NCBI GenBank assembly: GCA_013054445.1
Contig: JAAMPI010000953.1
Location: 1 to 22,281 of the forward strand
Direction of reading: 5' to 3'
DNA: 22,281 bases
Origin: Cudoniella acicularis
Lineage: Eukaryota > Ascomycota > Leotiomycetes > Helotiales > Helotiaceae
Positions 9,852-17,936 of the stretch are shown in pieces; the first letter of the stretch is position 1; each line of letters begins with the position of its first letter. The notes under the pieces were generated by a model. The model did not search any database. It was not told the DNA's origin and was given only the letters and a program-made list of their open reading frames with translations. A program made the position numbers and the translations under genes.

Positions 9852-10134
9852 TTACCGGATTGTGAAGTGGTAATCGCAAGGTTCGCACTGTGAGCAACGG
9901 CCCCCACTGCGATTCAAGTTTTGGCATCGTCCTCCGGTGCCGCCTTCCTTCTTGCTTCCTCCGCCGCTTGTGCCGTTGCGCTTCGCGGCTTTCACTGCCG
10001 CCGCAGCTTCTCTTGACTGTGGTGAAGAGTCTTAGTTCTGCGCCCGAAGAAATTTGGTTGTTGGATTGACTTACTCCTGGTTTGGCCTGACTGATTCTTG
10101 CCGCCGACTTTTCATCGTGCTTTCCCCGTGTCAT
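9852..10134 (-). CDS. Small basic hypothetical protein, two exons
   Basis: Exon 1 (10134-10075) encodes MTRGKHDEKSAARISQAKPG. A strong donor, GTAAGT, follows. A 58-bp intron (10074-10017) ends at CACAG, and exon 2 (10016-9852) reads on to TAA for 74 residues in total. Exon 2 is Ala/Lys-rich (SREAAAAVKAAKRNG), then Gly-rich, then has a Cys cluster (GGRCSQCEPCDYHF). The ATG has A at -3. Without splicing the frame runs to a different 98-residue end. The SAARI..AK start faintly recalls small fungal proteins of the seed-maturation (SMP) type, but that is too weak for a name. A second intron near the 3' end is possible, so the C-terminus is uncertain. Confidence 0.4.
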
Positions 10135-11535
10135 AGTGAAAAGATGTGGAGGAAACTTGAGGGGTCCTTAAAAAAGAGCTGATGATACCTAGGTATGGGA
10201 CTAAGGCGATTGGATTGACTGGCTCGACGATCGGCTTTTTGGATGCGAGTGCTTTCTTGGGAGTAAAGGATGTTTCGAGCGGGCTATGAGCAGTGTTGAA
10301 TGTGAGTCAGACTTCTTCAGCGGGAGCTTGAACAGCTTATATACTACGGTCTGTGCCGTGGTGGAGATCAATTTTCTTTTTGCTTTTTCGGCCAGAGGAA
10401 ACAGACATGGCACTTCATTCTGGGAACATGGAGCAGGGCTACCTAGCGCGGCTTCATTCCCATCTCAACCCAGATAAACACAAATAACGTGCGTACTCGT
10501 GATGTGATAGGTGATTGCTTTATCCTGATGAGACTTCAGAAGCAATCATCAGCTGTAGCGGCAATCGCGGGCAACACTCAAACTAGCAAGTTATATTTTA
10601 ATCGTTTTTTCTGTTGTAAGGGAACTGACCTGATAATGCAAGTACTGCTGGACTGGGTGGATTCCCGCAAACATCGTTGGCCTCAAAAGTTGAGATAAAG
10701 CACTTCGTCCGATCCGGACGACTAGCTTAACGAGTCATACTCCCGATCCGCGGCAACTAAGAACTTTAGTCTATCATTCCCCAGGTCTCACCCCAAAGTG
10801 TCATTCGGTGGCTTTGGATCTTCATTATCCCGGGGTGGCCGCCACCATAATCATCAAATGGAAATTTACACGAGCCATCCTATGCCTCGAGGGCAAGAGT
10901 CACGAGGAAGTTCGATGAGCAAAAAGAAACAATTCATGTGTAGCTGCGGTTGTCCGTCCCTCTGGCATCCCGATGATCTGATGATCATTTTTTGCTTCCT
11001 TTTGTGATAGGGAGCTAAGTTGATTATGAATTGGTGGCTTGAATGGCATTTGGAATTTGTATGGCTGAACAACTCAAAAGAAAAAGTTCTCACAAGAAAG
11101 AGCAGCAAGCTACCGGTATCTAGCACGGACCAATCATCCAAGAGTATGAGAGCATTCCAAGGCTGATGGCATCAAAGATCGGCCTCAGATTCTTGTCCCG
11201 ACACTGTTGTCTTGGGCTCAACTCGAGACAAGACTTATCCAATGATCTGATGAAAACCTGTTGTCCTTTCATGCAGGGTTTCCAAATCCTTTGAAGCTAG
11301 ACCGGGCCAGGAGTACAGCTGCCTGCGTCGATAGACTTCAAGAAGCCTCTATCACATCAAATACAATTATGCAAAGGGTGGTCGCTGATAGTGGAGTTGG
11401 TGGCTGCCTTCAGACCGCTCTTTAATATGAATTAAGTAATCTTATTGCTTGGAGTCCAAATCCGCTGCGGAAAGCATGCTCCAAATGAGGTTTCCTTGAA
11501 TCCCAGAACCTGTGGAATGAACAACTTCGAAGAAC
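10135..11535. other. Intergenic region before the desaturase gene
   Basis: This 1.4-kb stretch has no convincing gene. A plus-strand frame open from about 10734 to 11007 reads a Gly/Ser/His-rich segment (SFGGFGSSLSRGGRHHNH) and a Cys motif (FMCSCGC), but it has no upstream ATG in a good position and no clear splice partner. I see no RNA genes or long repeats. Confidence 0.5.
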
Positions 11536-13274
11536 TTAGTGTCCATGGAGGATGTCACCCTTCTCCGCGAGAGATTTTTGACATTTTGCGAGAATGGCTG
11601 CTTGCCTTCCAACCTCCTCTAGCCTGCCAATGACCTGCCTGCTGCCATCTACAAAACCATAGAGCGCATATGGAATCCCTACATCGGCGCAAAAGCCTTG
11701 GACGAGTTTTTGAGTCCGTCGAAGATTGTGTCTTGGCATCCTGGGGAAAAGGTGGTGAATGGCCTGGAACTGCAGACCTCCATGGAAAAAGTCAAGCCAC
11801 TGAGGGCAATCAACATCCATCGTTGTTCTCAGCATCTTCTGCGGGAAAGACTCATGTGGTCCAAGTTCCGCTGTGCTCATAGAAAAATGAGACAGCGTTA
11901 TCTGTGCATGCAAAGGCATTGTCACCATATGACTGACCATCACGAATGCAATGCGTCCCGAAACCGTCGGAATTGTCTTGTACAGGAGGAGGTAGCCAAA
12001 CCAAAACCAAAAGAAGACTTGTCCAGTAATCTCCAGCCATCGATGCCACCATGCAGGCCCTTTCCTGGGCCCGAGCCCACGAATGAGATACTCCCAGGAC
12101 AAAAAGTACAGATTAAATCGCCCAAATGTGAGAATTGGGTAGTATAGATATGCTTGGTATGGTATGATGAACTTTGCAAACGCATCGAATGTCATGACTC
12201 GCTCATAAAAAGAGGAAGTTAGAGAGTCGAAAAATCTGTGGGATATGGCGAAAAAGGGTATGTGTTCGATGTCAGGGTCGTGCTCCGGAGAATTGGTGAC
12301 AATGTGATGAACATTGTGATTTCGCTTCCACCACCCCACGGACAAGCCACCTATAAAATCGGCGATGATGATGCCAATCATTGTATCGACAGTGAAATTG
12401 TGAGTAATACCCATATGGCCTGCATCATGTACAGTAAACACAAGTTGGTGCCACAAGCAGCCAAGGAACAAACCGCTTATCGCGTACCACTGTATATGTA
12501 GGAAAAATAGCATCATACACATCAGGAATGTGTAGCGGCATCCCTCGATTGCGTAGGCTGAATAGTTACAATCGTACAAGCCCTCCGCGCGAATGCGTTG
12601 ATCCAGAAGGCGGTATTTCCGAACGACTTCATCTTGTGTTTTTAGATCCAAAGACGGGTATTTGGCAAGATCTAGATCAATCTGCTCCCTCGTCCGCACG
12701 TCCAGCCAAGACATTCCATCATCCAAGTCTGCCACCGATGATATTGACGAGGCTGAGGATGTAAGGCGACTAGTCCTGGTAGTTCCTCGTTTCCGAATGC
12801 TTGCATGATCTGTATCGAATACCGGGGATGGGGTCCTGGAGATATCCGAGCTTCTGGGGTACATTTCCGAGTCTTCCTCGTGGGCCTCTTTCTCTTGCGA
12901 CGCACAGTCGTCGTATGGTCGAAACTTCCCACCCTGTATTGGTGGCATAAAGTTTTTCCAACGCCCTTCTATCCGTCCGATGCAGTACCTCTCCATTTGT
13001 CGCCGCGCTTCTGGAGAGTGGAGACTGTTCAGGTGAGTTCGAGGTTGCGGTGAGATTCTGCTGAGAAGACGTACGCATTCAATTCATCCGTAGCATCTCT
13101 TCCCACCATGTGCATTATGGCCTTGTCTCCTCCAGGATGGAATTTCAGCCATGGATCCACCTTCAATACCTTGTGATCGACGATGATGATCGACCTCCCA
13201 TCGGCAATGAGACCTTCGATTTGTCTTCGAGAAAGCACAGTTTCTGTGCGGCGATGGTTCTTCGCGGTTGCCAT
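11536..13274 (-). CDS. Cytochrome b5-fused delta-8 sphingolipid desaturase
   Basis: Two exons (13274-13075 and 13024-11536) give 562 residues. The 50-bp intron has donor GTACGT and acceptor CAG, and its phase matches. Residues 1 to ~80 are a cytochrome b5 domain with heme ligands H46 (HPGGD) and H69 (LHSPEA); the intron falls two codons before H69. A Ser-rich linker follows. The membrane desaturase domain has three His boxes: HDAGH 266-270, HNVHH 303-307 and QAIHH 487-491 (then LFPRMPRHNLRR). The Q-x2-HH third box marks b5-fusion front-end desaturases. In Pezizomycotina this architecture and length fit the ER enzyme that introduces the delta-8 double bond into the long-chain base of ceramide during glucosylceramide synthesis. 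A fatty-acyl front-end desaturase is the less likely alternative. The upstream region has a 9-bp tandem repeat and a TCACGTGA site. Confidence 0.92.
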
Positions 13275-13518
13275 GATAGAGATTTCTCAATGAACTTCAA
13301 TTGATGTCAGGTTGTTGATCAGATATTCCAGGATCTCGATTCGAACATTGTCGGTGTTTGCGAGGGATGTAGTGTTGGGATATATGAAGGAATTCTGAAG
13401 CCACTTGAAGTGAGACGATTCCCCACCAAAGAGTTTGGAGTGTTAATTCGACGGCTCGCGTACCTCCCGAGGCGGCCGAGGCGGCCCCTGAAATTGCCAA
13501 ATTGGGTTAACCTGCGAG

Positions 13519-13526
13519 TCACGTGA
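13519..13526. promoter_or_regulatory. TCACGTGA palindrome upstream of the desaturase
   Basis: A perfect 8-bp palindrome around CACGTG lies 245 bp upstream of the desaturase ATG. Sites of this form bind bHLH regulators such as the Cbf1 type in fungi. The functional role here is inferred from sequence and position only. Confidence 0.35.
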
Positions 13527-13629
13527 TAAGACAGCTTCGTCAAGACGTCCGTCGGGAATTCTCTTAATTCTTTCTCCATCTCTTTCCACCCAGGAGCGGA
13601 ACAAATAGCCTTCCCTACCGTAGTAGTCT

Positions 13630-13665
13630 ATGTTCTCCATGTTCTCCATGTTCTCCATGTTCTCC
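13630..13665. repeat. 9-bp tandem repeat, four copies
   Basis: Four perfect copies of ATGTTCTCC stand head to tail, followed by a diverged ATATTTC. On the minus strand they read CAT-type codons of a Met-Glu-Asn repeat, but no gene is supported there. It sits about 355 bp upstream of the desaturase ATG and may lie in its promoter or 5' untranslated region. Confidence 0.8.
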
Positions 13666-14651
13666 ATATTTCATCTCGTTATTGCTCATTTTCTCGGGTT
13701 CTAGCGTACCGGTACTTGCACTCTCACCGTCACACGGAATCCTCGAGTCTCGATGCTCTCGTGCGCATGCAGTGGTGAGGTGCCACTAGCAAGCCCTACC
13801 CTTTCTGTCTGTTGATAATGACATGAGAAGATTATCCAGTCATCGTAGAACGGAGTTCCCCAAGTCCTTCTTGGGGATCTGTTCGGGGACGTACGTTTTC
13901 TCTTGCGTTAGGTTTCCTCAAGTTGAGGCAAACATCACTGGCCTCGGTACTCATGACGGCAGTACAAGGGGTTTGCAGGATTGCCAATCGGTAATTCGAA
14001 CGCGCCCGCTGGAAACTTGTTAGGAAAACTCCAATTGAAGTGTGATGATGAGCACAGCCTCCTTGAAGCTGGCTACAGTGGCTGCTAGCGGGTTCACTAG
14101 TTACGCTTGCAAAACCGCGTTTCTTTGGCTTCTAACAATGTCTGGGAGAGATTCTGAGGTTGCAGTCGTGCTAGCCATATCGACAGAAATGCAACAAGAG
14201 GGTCACTTGCCTCATTTTGCATGTTTTGGTGGTTGTACAATGTCTTCCTTTAAGCCGAGTACCTTACCTGGATTTTGGAAGGTCACCCAACATTTACACA
14301 TGTGTTTGCTACATCGACAAGATGTTCAAACTGCCCAGGACCAGTCAATTACGATCTTGGGGTGCCTAGAGATAGGGATACTGCCCATAGGCTCCTTCAA
14401 GGAATGCACAGCAGGATGAACCTCGACCAAAATGCTTACCGATTTGGTCTTCAGCAGTAGCGTAGGACTTACCGCCATTTCCATGGATGAATCGCATCAT
14501 TCCTTTATATTTTGTGGTACCAAGTGATTGCTCAACCTGGCTTCGGCATCATAGCAACGGCATGATTATCCCTTTGCCTATAGGAGGCCCTGTTGCCGTC
14601 TAGCTAGCGATCTATTGTGCTTCCTCGGAATTGGACACTCTCCCCTTTCTC

Positions 14652-14658
14652 TATATAT
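14652..14658 (+). promoter_or_regulatory. TATA box of the Cys-rich gene
   Basis: TATATAT within CTCTATATATTGGG lies 103 bp before the ATG at 14761. Transcription would then start near 14680-14690, downstream of an earlier in-frame ATG at 14617, which favours 14761 as the start codon. Confidence 0.5.
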
Positions 14659-14760
14659 TGGGCGAGCCCCTCCTTTCCCGTATGTTCTGGGACCACTTGG
14701 AAAGCACATTCAGACTCTTCTCTAAAAACTCAAAACTTTTGTAAACTCCTGCTCGGCGAC

Positions 14761-15300
14761 ATGAACACGATGCTACAGTCCTTCCAACATCCATTTCGTA
14801 ACCTTCGCAGAGGCGATGGCTACAGCTGGCCTTCGCCGTTCAGTTCTAATGCTTTCGGTCGTTTTGGCAACCACAGTCGCCGTGGCGGTCGACACCTTGG
14901 CTCGACTCGTTACTCGGGTTACGAAGATTGCTACGACTGCGAGATGTCACCCACTGGTCTTCACATCTGTGGATCTTGTGTTGCAAGAGAGCATCCATTC
15001 GGCGCAGCATTGCAATACAATCATCATGCTTGTTCTTGCTCGATGTGCGAGTACTGCGATGATGTCGGTTATGCTGGCGGATACCAAAGTGAGCCATCCA
15101 TGTAAGTGCTCAATTATTACAATAAGAATCGTGGAATTAGGCTGCCAATAGTGCTGATTTTTAGCACCTGTAGTGAATTCCTACCTCAAAATCGTCATTC
15201 GAGCGGCTTTTTAAGACGATTTGGCTTCCCGCACTATCGTGGGGGCGATATGTCAAGGAGACGCGGATCATGGAGAGGGCCATGGGGAGGGTGGTGGTGA
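14761..15300 (+). CDS. Small Cys/Gly/Arg-rich protein of unknown function
   Basis: Two exons (14761-15101 and 15165-15300) give 158 residues. The 63-bp intron has donor GTAAGT, branch-like GCTGAT and acceptor TTTTAG. A second AG nine bases on would change the protein by only three residues. Retaining the intron ends the protein at a TAA in the donor, after 114 residues. Residues ~1-55 are Arg/Gly/Ser/Phe-rich. Eight Cys follow as C57-x2-C60, C70-x2-C73, C91, C93, C96 and C99, resembling a small zinc-binding module. The C-terminal part (C116 to the end) is Arg/Gly/Trp-rich, ending GPWGGWW. No signal peptide or membrane segment is evident. The ATG at 14761 is chosen because a TATA box lies between it and the earlier in-frame ATG. 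I do not recognise a family; RNA or nucleic-acid binding is only a guess from the RGG-like and CxxC content. Confidence 0.65.
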
Positions 15301-15674
15301 GAAATCGAGGAGATCGTTGAAAGTCAGGACGGCTTTATCACATTTTGTTATCTCTTACTGTAGATTGCGTTACGGATATCTCTACTTGAAAATTCGCGGG
15401 GTAGGGTGATTGGTTTTTTTTTGTTTGTTTGTTGAGGAAGTAAGGCCAGGTACACATCACGACATTGGAGAAAAGTGGGCATAGCCGTAAGTTGTTCATG
15501 TTTGTTATTAGGGGGTAATTCTGATTAAATGGGAAATGGATTCGTGGTAACGTTGCTTTGCTGCGCCATAAAATTCATTTACTGTAATCTGTATCTTACA
15601 CGGGAATCAGCGCCCCTTCATCGTGCCTTCAAACCCATTGAGCACAAATTAGCCACCCATAGCTCAACACCGGC
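15301..15674. other. Convergent intergenic region
   Basis: The ends of the Cys-rich gene (plus) and the dihydrolipoamide dehydrogenase gene (minus) face each other here. There is a T-rich run near 15414-15432. I see no gene, repeat or defined terminator. Confidence 0.5.
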
Positions 15675-17430
15675 TTAGTAATGAATTGCCTTGCCATACG
15701 TTGCCATCGCTGCCTCTTTAAAGGCTTCAGAAAGTGTTGGATGAGCGTGGCTCGTTCGGCCAATGTCCTCGCTTGATGCTCCGTATTCGATTGCTAAAGT
15801 ACCTTCTGCAATCATCTCGCCGGCGTTTGGTCCGATGATGTGAATACCGAGGATTCTATCCGTCTCAGCATCCGCAATGATCTTTACCATGCCTTCGCTG
15901 TCTTGGTTGGTCTTCGCTCTTGAGTTGGCCGAGAAAGGGAAGGAACCGATCTTGTACTTCACGCCCGAGGCCTTGACCTCCTGCTCGTTCTGCCCCACCC
16001 ACGCCACCTCAGGATGCGTGTACATGACTGACGGGATGGCACCATAGTTGACGTGGCCGTGCCCCTTCTTGATGTATTCAATAGCGGCAACTGCCTCCTC
16101 CTCAGCCTTGTGGGCAAGCATGGGACCGAAGGTACAGTCGCCGATAACACGAATATGAGGGGTTTTCGTTCGATATTCTGAATCGATGACCAATCTGCCC
16201 TTATCATCCGTCTCGAGACCGATGTTTTCTAGGCCAAGGCCAGCGGTGTACGGTCTCCGGCCAATGGCAACAAGTACAACGTCGGCATCCAACTAAAATT
16301 GGTATTAGCAACGGTGAAAAGGACAATCAGATCTCATTCTTACCGTCTCCTTCTTCCCACCCTTCGCAGCCTCAACCTCGAGCTTGATCTTATCACCAGT
16401 AGCATCACCTCCCAGAACCTTCGTGTTCAGTTTGAAATCAATGCCTTGCTTCTTCAGGAGCTTTTGGGCGGATTTTGATATTTCGGCATCCATTCCTGGT
16501 CCACCAATTTGACCAAGGAACTCGACAACAGTAACCTTTGAGCCCAATCTTGACCAGACCGATCCCATCTCCAAACCAATAATACCACCGCCGATGACAA
16601 CCATGCTTTCGGGTACCTTCTCCAATGCGAGTGCTCCAGTACTTGTGACGATCCTCTTCTCATCAACCTCAAGGCCCGGGAAAGGCGTGGCTTCACTGCC
16701 AGTTGCGATTATTATGTTCTTTCCTCTGACGCTGCGCTCTCCGCCTTCAGAAAGGTTGACCTTGATTTCGTGCTCGTTGGTGAAGGTGCCAGTCCCTTTT
16801 ATATACTCAACATTGTTCTTCTTGAATAGGAATTCAATTCCTTTCGTTAAGCCAGAAACCGCTGTATCTTTTGCCTTCATCATCTGCGCCAAGTTGAGCT
16901 TTACGTCACCGACTTCTATACCGCGGTTCTTGGTGTCGTGGAGAATTTGATGATAAAGATGGGAGTTGTTGAGAAGGGCTTTTGACGGTATACAGCCAAC
17001 ATTCAAGCATGTACCGCCCAGCGTTCCGCGCTTCTCGATGCATGCTACCTAGTAAAATTATAAGTGTACGCTCTTTTGCAAGTCTGGAGTTTCAGAAAGC
17101 TATACCTTCAAGCCTTCTTGGCCGGCTTTGATAGCTGCGACATAGCCGGCTACACCACCGCCAATGATGACCAAGTCGTTCTCCTCTGCACAAAATCAGT
17201 CCTAGACTATTTAATCCACCGAGCAGGTCTATCTTACCGGCTTCGGTAGCATAAGTTCGTTTTGAGAATCGCGCAATTGCTGATGGGGCAACTATTGTAG
17301 GAAGCCTCCGAAAATTTGTTATTAGCTTGCGGACTCGACGGGACTGGAACAATTGCGACCGGACTCACGATGACTGTTGTCTGAAAGCTGACCTCACGGC
17401 CACTTTCGGCACTAATAAGCTTCGAAGCAT
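15675..17430 (-). CDS. lpd1: Dihydrolipoamide dehydrogenase, mitochondrial (E3)
   Basis: Five exons (17430-17369, 17305-17238, 17185-17106, 17048-16344 and 16292-15675) give 510 residues. The four introns are 63, 52, 57 and 51 bp, and every junction is in phase. The N-terminus is Arg/Ser-rich and acidic-free up to KRTYATEAE, a mitochondrial presequence. The FAD-binding motif IIGGGVAGY lies at ~50-58, the redox-active pair is C84/C89 in GTCLNVGC, the NAD-binding GGGIIG is at ~223-228, and the C-terminal catalytic His-Glu is H489/E494 in HAHPTLSEA. The enzyme reoxidises lipoamide with NAD+ as the shared E3 subunit of pyruvate, 2-oxoglutarate and branched-chain dehydrogenases and of the glycine cleavage system. 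The length matches fungal homologues. A CACGTG site lies 97 bp upstream of the ATG. Confidence 0.96.
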
Positions 17431-17526
17431 CGTGTAGGTAGTTGTTGTGTTGATTTCGCAATCGATTGAAGCCCAAGATGTTTTTGATGAGGCGGAAACT
17501 GGAGCTGCATAAGCCCGGATTCACGC

Positions 17527-17532
17527 CACGTG
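17527..17532. promoter_or_regulatory. CACGTG site upstream of lpd1
   Basis: A CACGTG hexamer followed by ATG stands 97 bp from the lpd1 start codon. This is the same core as at 13520-13525 and in the 84-bp repeats. It is a candidate bHLH-factor site, inferred from sequence only. Confidence 0.35.
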
Positions 17533-17588
17533 ATGCGGTAAGGAGCTGCTGACCCGCATTTAGCCGATGCCGCTATTTTCACTAGCCG

Positions 17589-17722
17589 CGGGTGCAAAAA
17601 AAGGGTGGCACATAAAAATGACAATACTACATGTATTTTCTAAATATCTCTACTTTGTGAATAACTCACAGGATTAAACCTCTACAACACTCGCGACAGT
17701 GTGCCACCTTTCTTTGCACCCG
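17589..17722. mobile_element. 134-bp MITE-like element with ~23-bp terminal inverted repeats
   Basis: The left arm 17589-17612 begins CGGGTGCAAAAAAAGG and ends TGGCACA. The right arm 17700-17722 is its inverse complement except for one substitution and one indel. The 87-bp interior is AT-rich and has no ORF. The size and structure suit a small non-autonomous inverted-repeat element or a foldback hairpin. A target-site duplication is not obvious, so mobility is inferred. Confidence 0.5.
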
Positions 17723-17936
17723 GGTTGGTACGTAGGTGCTGCTAGTTTCCTAATCGTGGCAATATTAGTCATGCACCTCTTTCCAAGCTTCGTTATCGAA
17801 GCAACTCGATCTCTGTCGATGCTTGCAATATTTGGAGACTATGCCATCAAGCAGGTCATCATTGCCTAGTTGCTGGAAAATTTCAGAGGAAGTATTCAAG
17901 ACGTATCAAATGCTTGAGTGAATACTTTGCTAAAGA

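Larger units (their letters stand above)
13275..14760. other. Divergent intergenic region
   Basis: The region lies between the start of the desaturase (minus) and the Cys-rich gene (plus). It contains TCACGTGA (13519-13526), a 9-bp tandem repeat (13630-13665) and a TATA box (14652-14658). A plus-strand frame ending at 14460 reads RCSNCPGPVNYDLGVPRD and further gene-like residues, and another frame is open from 14042 to 14419. No splice model joins them and no family is recognised, so no gene is called. Confidence 0.5.
17431..17936. other. Promoter region of lpd1, downstream of sgd1
   Basis: The stretch lies between two minus-strand genes. It holds CACGTG at 17527-17532, just upstream of lpd1, and a 134-bp inverted-repeat element at 17589-17722. 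I see no further gene. Confidence 0.55.

Noticed and set aside
9329..9907. 192-codon minus-strand frame with a long Gly-Val run
   Set aside because: The length depends on a hexanucleotide repeat, and no domain or conserved motif is visible.
10734..11007. Open plus-strand frame rich in Gly/Ser/His with a CSCGC motif, loosely like the Cys-rich gene at 14761
   Set aside because: No suitable start codon or splice partner, and the resemblance is compositional only (an RGGRH string).
14042..14460. Two overlapping plus-strand ORFs, one reading RCSNCPGPVNYDLGVPRD
   Set aside because: No recognised domain, no clear promoter, and no intron that joins the gene-like part to an upstream exon.
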